Source: Streptomyces wuyuanensis (GTDB lineage: Bacteria > Actinomycetota > Actinomycetes > Streptomycetales > Streptomycetaceae). From it: a stretch of 64,000 nucleotides of DNA. The position numbers and the translations under genes were made by a program. The notes beneath the pieces are model-generated. The model saw only the letters and a list, made by a program, of their open reading frames with translations. It made no database searches and was not told the DNA's origin. Shown piece by piece: positions 52,283 through 59,719 of the stretch (its first letter is position 1; each line of letters begins with the position of its first letter). The DNA lies in contig NZ_FNHI01000012.1 of assembly GCF_900103455.1 (NCBI RefSeq), forward strand, positions 62,001 to 126,000, given 5' to 3'.

Positions 52283-52933
52283 TCAGCCGCGCCCCTCCCC
52301 CGGCGCCACCGCAGCGGAGGCCACGGAGGTCAGCCGCGCCGCCCAGCGGTAGTGCGCCACCGCCTTGGTGACACCGGCCAGGCCCGCGACCCAGCACAGC
52401 ACGCCGACCCCCATGAAGTACGCGACCTCCCCGTAGGTCCAGCTCCCGGGGCGCGCGGCGGCCGGGGCCGCGAAGGACACCCACAGCCCGAACGCGGCGA
52501 GCAGGAACGACACCAGGAACCAGGCCAGGCTCCGGCCGGGGGCGCCGAGCCGGGAGTCGCGGGCCGGGTCGAGGTCGAGCGCGGACCACTGCGCGAGCAG
52601 CCTGCGGATCCTCAGGTCGCGCCGGACGTCGAAGCCGGCCACGAGCCCGAACGGCACCAGCACGGCGAGGCCGAGCGCGACGCAGACGCCGAGGACGAGG
52701 GCGCTCAGCGGATCGAGGGCGTCGAAGCCGGCCAGCCCCGCCCCCACGAGGCCCCAGCCGAGCTGAAGCCCCGACAGCTGCAGCAGGAACAGCAGCAGTC
52801 GGGGCACGCCGAGCAGTCGTCCCGTCAGCCCCTGGAGCACCGCGGCACGGTCGGCGAGCATCGCGTCGCGATCCGGCCAGGTGCGGATCTCCGCGGGAGG
52901 CGGTGGTGGCGGAAGAGGCGTGCGTTGGGACAT
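52283..52933 (-). CDS. Hypothetical membrane protein
   Basis: A 216-residue protein from ATG 52933. A Pro-rich head (LPPPPPPAEIRTWPDRDAML) is followed by four hydrophobic segments: LLLFLLQLSGLQLGWGLVG, LSALVLGVCVALGLAVLVPF, LAWFLVSFLLAAFGLWVSFA and VAYFMGVGVLCWVAGLAGVT. A family of Streptomyces proteins with this layout exists but has no known function. Lies convergent to the methyltransferase gene, 37 bp apart. Confidence 0.75.
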   Translation of the reverse strand: MSQRTPLPPPPPPAEIRTWPDRDAMLADRAAVLQGLTGRLLGVPRLLLFLLQLSGLQLGWGLVGAGLAGFDALDPLSALVLGVCVALGLAVLVPFGLVAGFDVRRDLRIRRLLAQWSALDLDPARDSRLGAPGRSLAWFLVSFLLAAFGLWVSFAAPAAARPGSWTYGEVAYFMGVGVLCWVAGLAGVTKAVAHYRWAARLTSVASAAVAPGEGRG

Positions 52934-53056
52934 GCGTACGAGGCTATCGCCCGGCCTGCGGGCGCCGTCCGGCCCCGACCCGGCGTCCGCAGAGGGGAGT
53001 TGACGCCCCACCCGGCGGGCGCTGCCGACCTGCCGCCCGGACCGCCCGAGAAGAGC

Positions 53057-53341
53057 TCAGCCCCCGGTGAAGTCCGCTCCGGAGAAGTCGAGCGACTGGA
53101 AGCGCCAGCGGTGCACGGGCCGGCCGATCAGCTCGGCGTCCGGGTCCGGCAGCTCCGGGAGTTCGTCGTCCGGGCCGTCCGTCTCCCACCAGGTCAGCAC
53201 CAGCACCCGCTCACCCGGTGCCCGGAAGGTCTCCCGGCGCAGCGGGGCGGCGGCGAGGGTCCTGGCGCGGGCCCACTCCAGCAGTTCCCCGCCGCGTCCG
53301 GAGGCCGCCCTGGCCTCCCACATCAGGGTGACGACGGTCAT
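53057..53341 (-). CDS. Small conserved protein coupled to tsaD
   Basis: A 94-residue protein from ATG 53341, whose ATGA overlaps the tsaD stop (53338-53341), so it is translated together with tsaD. It is soluble, Trp-rich (MTVVTLMWEARAASGRGGEL, VLVLTWWETDGPDDELPELP, HRWRFQSLDF) and may be a small alpha-beta barrel of the monooxygenase-like type. No function is known to me; its linkage suggests an accessory role in tRNA threonylcarbamoyladenosine (t6A) formation or mere co-expression. Confidence 0.7.
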   Translation of the reverse strand: MTVVTLMWEARAASGRGGELLEWARARTLAAAPLRRETFRAPGERVLVLTWWETDGPDDELPELPDPDAELIGRPVHRWRFQSLDFSGADFTGG

Positions 53342-54450
53342 GAGTAGAGGTTGTCCTTGCTGATCTCGTGCACATGGTCGTGGTCGTGCACATGGCCGTG
53401 GTGGTGCTCGCCCGGCACATGCGGGTCGGTCACCGGCAGCGAGGAGTCGGCGGACAGCTCCCAGTCCGACGCGGGCCGGTTCCTGGCGACCATCTCCGCA
53501 CCCAGCGCGGCGACCATGGCCCCGTTGTCCGTGCACAGCTTCGGCCGGGGCACCCGCAGCCGGATCCCGGCGCGCTCGCAGCGCTCCTCGGCCATCGCGC
53601 GCAGCCGGGAGTTCGCGGCGACACCGCCGCCGATCATCAGGTGGTCGACGCCCTCGTCCTTGCAGGCGCGCACGGCCTTCCGGGTCAGCACGTCGACCAC
53701 GGCCTCCTGGAAGGACGCGGCCACGTCCCGCACCGGGACGTCCTCGCCCGCGTTGCGCTTCGCCTCGATCCAGCGGGCCACGGCCGTCTTCAGCCCGGAG
53801 AAGGAGAAGTCGTAGGCGGGGTCGCGGGGACCGGTCAAACCGCGCGGGAACGCGATCGCCTCCGGGTCGCCCTCCTTCGCGAGCCGGTCGATGACCGGAC
53901 CGCCGGGGAAGCCGAGGTTCAGCACCCGGGCGATCTTGTCGAACGCCTCGCCCGCCGCGTCGTCGATCGTCGCCCCCATGGGCCGTACGTCGGCGGTGAT
54001 GTCGGGGGCGAGCAGCAGCGACGAGTGGCCGCCGGAGACCAGCAGGGCCATCGTCGGCTCGGGCAGTGGGCCGTGCTCCAGCTGGTCGACGCAGATGTGC
54101 GAGGCGAGGTGGTTCACGCCGTACAGCGGCTTGCCCAGCGCGTACGCGTACGCCTTGGCGGCGGAGACGCCCACGAGCAGCGCGCCCGCGAGTCCAGGAC
54201 CGGCGGTGACCGCGATGCCGTCGAGGTCCCTGGCCGTGACCCCGGCCTCCTTGAGGGCGCGCTCGATCGTCGGGACCATCGCCTCCAGATGGGCGCGGGA
54301 GGCGACCTCGGGCACGACCCCGCCGAAGCGCGCGTGCTCGTCGACGCTGGAGGCGATGGCATCGGCGAGGAGCGTCGTCCCGCGGACGATGCCGACGCCC
54401 GTCTCGTCGCAGGACGTCTCGATGCCGAGTACGAGGGGTTCGTCAGCCAT
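53338..54450 (-). CDS. tsaD: tRNA threonylcarbamoyladenosine transferase subunit TsaD
   Basis: A 370-residue enzyme that transfers the threonylcarbamoyl group to A37 of ANN-decoding tRNAs, with TsaB and TsaE. ATG 54450. It has the ASKHA fold: LVLGIETSCDETGVGIV, the metal-binding NHLASH with H114 and H118, LLVSGGHSSLLLAPD, DDAAGEAFDKIARVLNLGFP, DFSFSGLKTAVARW and CTDNGAMVAALGAEMV. Unusual here is a C-terminal extension rich in histidine (residues about 350-363) followed by EISKDNLYS, absent from most TsaD proteins. The start overlaps rimI by 8 bases and the stop overlaps the small gene after it. Confidence 0.96.
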   Translation of the reverse strand: MADEPLVLGIETSCDETGVGIVRGTTLLADAIASSVDEHARFGGVVPEVASRAHLEAMVPTIERALKEAGVTARDLDGIAVTAGPGLAGALLVGVSAAKAYAYALGKPLYGVNHLASHICVDQLEHGPLPEPTMALLVSGGHSSLLLAPDITADVRPMGATIDDAAGEAFDKIARVLNLGFPGGPVIDRLAKEGDPEAIAFPRGLTGPRDPAYDFSFSGLKTAVARWIEAKRNAGEDVPVRDVAASFQEAVVDVLTRKAVRACKDEGVDHLMIGGGVAANSRLRAMAEERCERAGIRLRVPRPKLCTDNGAMVAALGAEMVARNRPASDWELSADSSLPVTDPHVPGEHHHGHVHDHDHVHEISKDNLYS

Positions 54451-54940
54451 GGTTTCCGGTTCCTTGTGCGTCGTGTACGTGCAGCCGCATCACGAGGGCG
54501 TCGACGTTGCCGGGCTGGTAGTAGCCGCGGCGGAAGCCGATCGGCTCGAAGCCGAAGCGCTCGTACAGCTTCTGGGCCCGGGTGTTGTCCACCCGTACTT
54601 CGAGCAGGACCTCGTCGCACTCGAACGCGGTCGCGTGCTGCAGCAGGTCGGTGAGGAGCCGCGCGCCGAGTCCCGTGCCCCACTGGTCGCGCGCGACGGC
54701 GATGGTCTGGACGTCACCCAGCCCGCCGGCCGCCGCGAGGCCCCCGTAGCCGACGATCCGCCCCTCCGCCGGGTCCTGGGCGACCACGTAGCGGCGCGTC
54801 GCCTGCGGCCCGCGCGCGTGCGCCAGTTCGGACCAGAACATCCCGGGGGACCAGGCGTCCTCCGGGAACAGCTCGTGCTCGAGGTCCAGCACCGGCGCGA
54901 TGTCCCACCAGCGCATCTCGCGCAGGAAGGGGGTGCTCAC
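54443..54940 (-). CDS. rimI: N-acetyltransferase RimI
   Basis: A 165-residue GNAT acetyltransferase from GTG 54940, whose GTGA overlaps the tsaB stop codon (54937-54940). The acetyl-CoA motif is VARDQWGTGLGARLLTDLLQ and the C-terminal block is RVDNTRAQKLYERFGFEPIG then RGYYQPGNVDALVM. RimI proteins acetylate the N-terminus of ribosomal protein S18; in actinobacteria the gene is always between tsaB and tsaD and its relatives have broader N-terminal acetyl targets. Confidence 0.93.
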   Translation of the reverse strand: MSTPFLREMRWWDIAPVLDLEHELFPEDAWSPGMFWSELAHARGPQATRRYVVAQDPAEGRIVGYGGLAAAGGLGDVQTIAVARDQWGTGLGARLLTDLLQHATAFECDEVLLEVRVDNTRAQKLYERFGFEPIGFRRGYYQPGNVDALVMRLHVHDAQGTGNHG

Positions 54941-55590
54941 TGTGGCGTGACCACCTTGTAGTTCTTGGGCACCTGGGCGTCCGGACGGCGCAGGTACAGC
55001 GGCCGCGGCGGCAGCAGTTCCTCGCCGGCGGCCAACTTCTCGGCGGCCAGTGCGGCGAGCGCGGCCGCCGACTGGTGCTCGGGGCCGCGGGCGTCCGCGA
55101 AGACCTCGGGGTACAGCAGGGCGCCGGCGCCGACCGCGGGAAGCCCGGCGACCTGCTCGGCGATCTCGGCCGGCCGGTCGACCGCGGGCCCGCCGGTCCT
55201 CGTACGGGAGCCGTCGTACGACGCCCAGTAGACCTCCTTGCGCCGCGCGTCGGTGGCGACCACGAACGGCCCCTCCAGTCCGGAGGCGTACGCGAGCCCG
55301 TCCAGCGTGCACAGTCCGTGGACCGGGACCCCGAGCGCAGAACCGAAGGTGGCGGCGGTGACCAGCCCCACGCGCAGTCCGGTGTACGGGCCGGGGCCGA
55401 CGCCGACGACGACACCGGTGACCGCGTCGAGCTTGAGCCCGGCGGCGGCGAGGACCCGGTCGACGGAGGGCAGCAGCAGTTCCCCGTGCCGGCGGGCGTC
55501 GACCTGGGTGGACTCGGCGACGACGGAGTCGCCGTCGTGGAGGGCGACGGTGACGGCGGGCGTGGCGGTATCAACGGCGAGCAAGAGCAC
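54937..55590 (-). CDS. tsaB: tRNA threonylcarbamoyladenosine biosynthesis protein TsaB
   Basis: A 217-residue ASKHA-fold partner of TsaD from GTG 55590. Motifs are LLLAVDTATPAVTVALHDGD, HGELLLPSVDRVLAAAGLKL, VVVGVGPGPYTGLRVGLVTA and ATDARRKEVYWASY. TsaB dimerises with TsaD; together with TsaE they finish t6A. First gene of the tsaB-rimI-tsaD-small protein operon, in which each junction overlaps. Confidence 0.95.
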   Translation of the reverse strand: MLLLAVDTATPAVTVALHDGDSVVAESTQVDARRHGELLLPSVDRVLAAAGLKLDAVTGVVVGVGPGPYTGLRVGLVTAATFGSALGVPVHGLCTLDGLAYASGLEGPFVVATDARRKEVYWASYDGSRTRTGGPAVDRPAEIAEQVAGLPAVGAGALLYPEVFADARGPEHQSAAALAALAAEKLAAGEELLPPRPLYLRRPDAQVPKNYKVVTPQ

Positions 55591-55692
55591 GCAAACAGCC
55601 TACGGCCACCGCGGGGGAGGCACGGCGTCCCGTCCCGCCGCCCCCCTGCTGCTACCGTCACTCAGGCAGGTGTGCGAGCGAGGGGAGCAGGC

Positions 55693-56247
55693 GTGGCAAG
55701 GAGCAGCTCGGGAACGGTGGCCGGGCTCACCGCTGCGGCCCTCGCCGTCGTCGCGTTCCTCGCCTACCAGGCCTCCGCGAACGTGCCCGCCGGCCTGGAG
55801 AAGCCCGCGGCGGCCGCCCCCAGCGCCCGTCCGTCGGAGCCCGCCGCCGAGGGCCCGCGCAAGGACCCTCTGGCCGTCCCCACGGGATCCGGCAAGGGCG
55901 TCCGGGTGGTCTACTCGCTGGCCGAACGCCGGGTCTGGCTGGTCGGCGCGGGTCAGCTCACCCAGACGTTCCCGGTCGTGCCCAGCACGGTCAGCCCGAG
56001 GCCCGGCACGTACGAGGTGACCTCGCGCAGCGGCCGGATCGAGGGTTCGGACGGTGTGGAGATCGAACACGTCGTGCGGTTCGCCAAGGTCGACGACGTG
56101 TCGATCGGCTTCAGCGCCGCCGTTGACGGATCGATGGCGAGCCCGGCCCCCGGCAGGAAGACCGGTGGCGTACGGATGAAGCGCGCCGACGGCGACGCCA
56201 TGTGGACGTTCGCGACGGTCGGCTCGAAGGTCGTCGTCGTCCCTTAG
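55693..56247 (+). CDS. Secreted L,D-transpeptidase-like protein without catalytic residues
   Basis: A 184-residue protein from GTG 55693. It has a basic start and a signal-type hydrophobic helix (VAGLTAAALAVVAFLAYQAS), a Pro/Ala linker and a YkuD-like domain (GVRVVYSLAERRVWLVGAGQ, LTQTFPVVPSTVSPRPGTYE). The catalytic motif normally written S-H-G-C-V-R is K-T-G-G-V-R here: T157 and G159 replace histidine and cysteine. The fold is probably kept without transpeptidase activity, perhaps as a peptidoglycan-binding protein. It is convergent with the 64-residue gene and divergent from tsaB. Confidence 0.75.
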   Translation: MARSSSGTVAGLTAAALAVVAFLAYQASANVPAGLEKPAAAAPSARPSEPAAEGPRKDPLAVPTGSGKGVRVVYSLAERRVWLVGAGQLTQTFPVVPSTVSPRPGTYEVTSRSGRIEGSDGVEIEHVVRFAKVDDVSIGFSAAVDGSMASPAPGRKTGGVRMKRADGDAMWTFATVGSKVVVVP

Positions 56248-56319
56248 CGCAGCACGGGAGACCGGATTGCCACGACGCCCGGGGGCGGGCACCGCGCCAG
56301 GGAGTTTCACTCGTACGGG

Positions 56320-56514
56320 CTACGCCGCGTCGCGATGCGCTTCCCGCTCCTCCGGAGTCTCTCCAGCCGGGGCGGCTCCGCCGCGGTCGTGCGGCGGGGT
56401 GGAGACCGCACTGGCCGCCGCGCACGACGCCAGCAGATCACGCATGGAGAACGCCGCCGGCGACGGCCGGGGCGACGGCTTCGGCCGTGACTGCGTTTCG
56501 TGCTCAGCCGGCAT
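56320..56514 (-). CDS. Small Streptomyces-type protein of unknown function
   Basis: A 64-residue protein from ATG 56514, supported by GGAGG five bases upstream. It is Pro/Ser/Ala-rich at the ends with a middle that may form a helix (AFSMRDLLASCAAASAVSTP). No signal peptide or membrane helix. Two TTAGG-type half sites lie 33-50 bp upstream. It is short but its ribosome site and operator make it credible. Confidence 0.6.
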   Translation of the reverse strand: MPAEHETQSRPKPSPRPSPAAFSMRDLLASCAAASAVSTPPHDRGGAAPAGETPEEREAHRDAA

Positions 56515-56546
56515 GGATGCCTCCTGGTGCTCCGGGGGCAGGCACG

Positions 56547-56564
56547 GTTAGGCAGCCCTAACCA
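56547..56564. promoter_or_regulatory. Perfect palindrome upstream of the 64-residue gene
   Basis: GGTTAGG 56547-56553 and CCTAACC 56558-56564 pair exactly across a 4-base spacer. The half-sites resemble those of DtxR/IdeR-type iron boxes, but the spacing differs from the standard 19-bp iron box, so the regulator is unknown. Confidence 0.4.
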
Positions 56565-56694
56565 CGTACTGTCCTCCATGTGACCATGCCCGGGACGGCG
56601 GACGCAACACCTTGCCGACGTCTTGTCGGAACGTACACACAGGCGGATCAGGCGGCGTCCGGCCGGACGCCGCGCCTCCGGATCCCGGCGGGGC

Positions 56695-57219
56695 TCAGGC
56701 GCTGAGACCCGCCAGCCCGGCGTCCGCCCAGCGCGCGCCGACGCCGGTGAGCGTGATCTGGCGGCGGTCGTCGTCCGTGTTGCCCACGACCCGGTGGATG
56801 ACCACGTGCAGCCGGTCCTCCGACAGGTCCTCGACCTTGCCGTCGCCCCATTCCACGACGACCACCGAGTCCGGCAGCGACACGTCGAGGTCGAGGTCCT
56901 CCATCTCGTCCAGCCCGCCGCCCAGCCGGTACGCGTCCACGTGCACCAGCGCGGGCCCGCCCACCAGGGACGGGTGCACCCGCGCGATCACGAAGGTCGG
57001 GGAGGTGACGGCACCGCGCACACCCAGGCCCTCGCCGAGCCCGCGCGTCAGAGTCGTCTTGCCGGCGCCGAGCTCACCGGTGAGCATTACGAGGTCACCG
57101 GGCCGCAGCAGCTTCGCGAGCCGGCGGCCCAGCTCCTGCGTCTGCTCCGGCGAGGCGAGGGTCAGACGGACGGCGGACGGGTCTGCGGTGTCAGCCGCCG
57201 GGCTGTGCGGTGCTTCCAT
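56695..57219 (-). CDS. tsaE: tRNA t6A ATPase TsaE
   Basis: A 174-residue P-loop ATPase from ATG 57219 (TTG 57228 is possible), overlapping the end of the hydrolase gene by 29 bases. Walker A is TGELGAGKTTLTRGLGEGLG, followed by VTSPTFVIARVHPSLVGGPA, VHVDAYRLGGGLDEMEDLDL and VVVVEWGDGKVEDL (Walker B). TsaE drives turnover of the TsaBD complex. The gene is apart from tsaB-tsaD but in the same direction, as in mycobacteria. Confidence 0.94.
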   Translation of the reverse strand: MEAPHSPAADTADPSAVRLTLASPEQTQELGRRLAKLLRPGDLVMLTGELGAGKTTLTRGLGEGLGVRGAVTSPTFVIARVHPSLVGGPALVHVDAYRLGGGLDEMEDLDLDVSLPDSVVVVEWGDGKVEDLSEDRLHVVIHRVVGNTDDDRRQITLTGVGARWADAGLAGLSA

Positions 57220-58420
57220 ACGTGCCAACGTTAGCCGCTGCCGGGACCGCTCCGACCCGCACCAGCAGGTCCGCCAGCCGGTCGGTGACCACCTCGGGGT
57301 GCTCCAGCATCACCAGGTGCCCCGCGTCCGGCACGATGACCAGCTCCCCGTCCGGCAGCAGGTCCGCGATCGCCTCACTGTGCGAGCTGGGGGTGACCAG
57401 GTCGCGGTCCCCGGCCAGCACCAGCACCGGGACCTCCTGGAAGACGTCCAGCGCCGCCGCCTTGTCGTGCTCGGCGAACGCCGGGTAGAACTCGGCGACG
57501 ACGTCGATCGGCGTCCCCTCGATCATCCGCTCGGCGAACCTGGCCACCGCCGGATCCACGTCCCTCGAACTGAACGAGTAGCGCTTGATCAGCCCCGCGA
57601 AGAGGTCGGCCGTCGCCCTGCGGCCGCGCTCCACCAGCTCCGCCTGGGAGCCGAGCGCCTTCAGGACCCCCGGCAGCACCCTGCGGACCACGTTCACGCC
57701 CGCCACCGGCAGCCCGTAGTTCACCTCGCCGAGCCGGCCCGCCGAGGTGCCGACGAACGCGGCCCCTGCGACCCGCTCCCGGATCAGCTCCGGATACGCG
57801 GCGGCCAGCGCCATCAGCGTCATGCCGCCCATGGAATGGCCCACCAGCACGAGCGGCCCCTCGGGGGCGGCCTCGTCGATGACCGCCTTCAGGTCACGGC
57901 CCAGCTGGTCGATGGAGACCGGCATTCCTTCCGGGCCGGTCTGCGAGGCGCCCCGTCCCGAGCGGCCGTGGCTGCGCTGGTCCCAGTGCACGGTACGGAT
58001 CAGCCCGCGCAGCGCGGCCCGCTGGAAGTGCCAGGAGTCCTGGTTGAGGCAGTAGCCGTGGCTGAAGACGACGGTCACCGGGGCGGGGGCCTTGCGGCCG
58101 AACAGCCTGCGCCGGCGCGGCGCCGCGCCGCCCGTCTCCGGGTCCACCTCGTCCGTCTCGTAGTACAGGGCCGTGCCGTCGTCGGCCACGGCCCTGCCCG
58201 GAGTGCCGCGCAGTGCCCCGTACGGCCCGGAGGCGTCCAGGGCGAGCCGGGCCTTCCGGCGCATGCCGCGGCCCACGGTCATCCGCTCTATCGCGACTCC
58301 CGCCGCCGCACCGGCGGCGATCACCCCTATGGCGGCGCCGGCGACACCCGCCCGGCGCCAGTTGCCCATGGCGGCGTCGGTCACCGCCGCCGCCACGTCC
58401 CCCGCGCTGTTCTCGCTCAC
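57191..58420 (-). CDS. Alpha/beta hydrolase with an N-terminal membrane helix
   Basis: A 409-residue protein from ATG 58420. A hydrophobic helix at 24-45 (AGVAGAAIGVIAAGAAAGVAI) anchors it. The hydrolase domain includes TVVFSHGYCLNQDSWHFQRA (oxyanion hole), the nucleophile in LVLVGHSMGGMTLMAL, the acid in LVLAGDRDLVTPSSHS and the histidine in DAGHLVMLEHPEVV. Substrate unknown. Conserved location between alr and tsaE in Streptomyces and mycobacteria implies a housekeeping role. It is 24 bp from alr and overlaps tsaE, so the three form one transcription unit. Confidence 0.9.
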   Translation of the reverse strand: MSENSAGDVAAAVTDAAMGNWRRAGVAGAAIGVIAAGAAAGVAIERMTVGRGMRRKARLALDASGPYGALRGTPGRAVADDGTALYYETDEVDPETGGAAPRRRRLFGRKAPAPVTVVFSHGYCLNQDSWHFQRAALRGLIRTVHWDQRSHGRSGRGASQTGPEGMPVSIDQLGRDLKAVIDEAAPEGPLVLVGHSMGGMTLMALAAAYPELIRERVAGAAFVGTSAGRLGEVNYGLPVAGVNVVRRVLPGVLKALGSQAELVERGRRATADLFAGLIKRYSFSSRDVDPAVARFAERMIEGTPIDVVAEFYPAFAEHDKAAALDVFQEVPVLVLAGDRDLVTPSSHSEAIADLLPDGELVIVPDAGHLVMLEHPEVVTDRLADLLVRVGAVPAAANVGTYGSTAQPGG

Positions 58421-58444
58421 CGTGCCGCTCCTACTGGTGGTCGT

Positions 58445-59629
58445 CTACTGGTCGTCCGGTCCTTCGCCGGGTGCCGTGCCGTCACCCTCGTGGAGATGGA
58501 CGCGCGGCACGCGCGCCCCGATCCGGGTCACGATCTCGTAGGCGATCGTGTCCGCCGCCTCCGCCCAGTCCTGCGCGGTCGGTTCGCCCCGGTCGCCCGG
58601 GCCGAACAGCACGGCCTCCGCACCCTCCTCGACCGAGTCCCCCTCGGGGCCGAGGTCGACGACGAACTGGTCCATCGCCACCCGGCCGGCCACCCGCCGC
58701 CACTCGCCGCCGACCAGCACCGGACCGCGGCCGGAAGCGTGGCGCGGGATGCCGTCCGCGTACCCCACCGGCACCAGGCCAAGGGTGGTCTCGCCACCGG
58801 TGACGTAGTGGTGCCCGTAACTGACGCCGTGTCCGGCGGGAACGCGCTTCACCAGCGCCACCGACGCCTTGAGCGTCATCACCGGGCGCAGCCCGAAGTC
58901 GGCGGACGTGCCCAGCTCCGGGCTCGGCGAGATCCCGTACACGGCGATTCCGGTGCGCACCAGGTCGAAGTGGCTCTCCGGAAGGGTCAACGTGGCCGGA
59001 GAGTTGGCGATGTGCCTGACCTCCGGCTCGATGCCCTCCTTCTCCGCGTACGCCACCAGGTCCTTGAAGACGGCCAGCTGGGCGGCGATCGACGGGTGGC
59101 CGGGCTCGTCGGCACACGCGAAGTGCGACCACAGGCCGGTGACCCTGACCGTGCCCGCCTCCTCGGCGGCGCGGGCCGCCGCGACCAGTTCGGCCCAGTC
59201 GGCGGGCTGGCAGCCGTTGCGGCCGAGGCCGGTGTCCGCCTTGAGCTGCACTCGCGCGGGGCGGCCGGCCTCCTCGGCCGCCCGCGTCACCTCGCGCAGC
59301 GCCCACATGCCGCTGACCGACACGTCCAGGTCCGCCTCGACCGCCTCGCGCCAGGGACCCCCCGGCGTCCACAGCCAGCACATCACGCGGCCGCCGATCC
59401 CGGCCGCCCGCAGTCCGAGCGCCTCCTCCGGCGTCGCGGTCCCCAGCCACTCGGCGCCCGCCGCCAGGGCCGCTTTCGCACAGGGCACCATCCCGTGTCC
59501 GTAGGCGTCCGACTTGACCACGGCCATGAGGGCGGCACGGGGCGCCCGCGCACGCAGCGCGCGGACGTTGGCGCGCAGCGCGGCGAGGTCGATCTCGGCA
59601 CGGGCCCGGAAAACTGGGTTCTGAGTCAT
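58445..59629 (-). CDS. alr: Alanine racemase
   Basis: A 394-residue PLP enzyme from ATG 59629 that converts L-alanine to D-alanine for peptidoglycan. The PLP lysine lies in LMAVVKSDAYGHGMVPCAKA; further marks are VQLKADTGLGRNGCQPADWA, DLVRTGIAVYGISPSPELGT, the second catalytic tyrosine in GHGVSYGHHYVT, and the C-terminal GRVAMDQFVVDLGPEGDSVE. It opens the alr-hydrolase-tsaE unit. Confidence 0.95.
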   Translation of the reverse strand: MTQNPVFRARAEIDLAALRANVRALRARAPRAALMAVVKSDAYGHGMVPCAKAALAAGAEWLGTATPEEALGLRAAGIGGRVMCWLWTPGGPWREAVEADLDVSVSGMWALREVTRAAEEAGRPARVQLKADTGLGRNGCQPADWAELVAAARAAEEAGTVRVTGLWSHFACADEPGHPSIAAQLAVFKDLVAYAEKEGIEPEVRHIANSPATLTLPESHFDLVRTGIAVYGISPSPELGTSADFGLRPVMTLKASVALVKRVPAGHGVSYGHHYVTGGETTLGLVPVGYADGIPRHASGRGPVLVGGEWRRVAGRVAMDQFVVDLGPEGDSVEEGAEAVLFGPGDRGEPTAQDWAEAADTIAYEIVTRIGARVPRVHLHEGDGTAPGEGPDDQ

Positions 59630-59719
59630 CGCGCTCAGTCTCTCAGAGGCCCACCGTTCAGTTCGTACGGCAACGACCACGAGTGGCCCTGGTCACCCAC
59701 CTGCGGTGGCTGCGGAACC

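Noticed and set aside
56547..56564. A standard DtxR/IdeR iron box
   Set aside because: Half-sites match but the spacing (TTAGG-N4-CCTAA) differs from the 19-bp consensus, so only a candidate operator is claimed.
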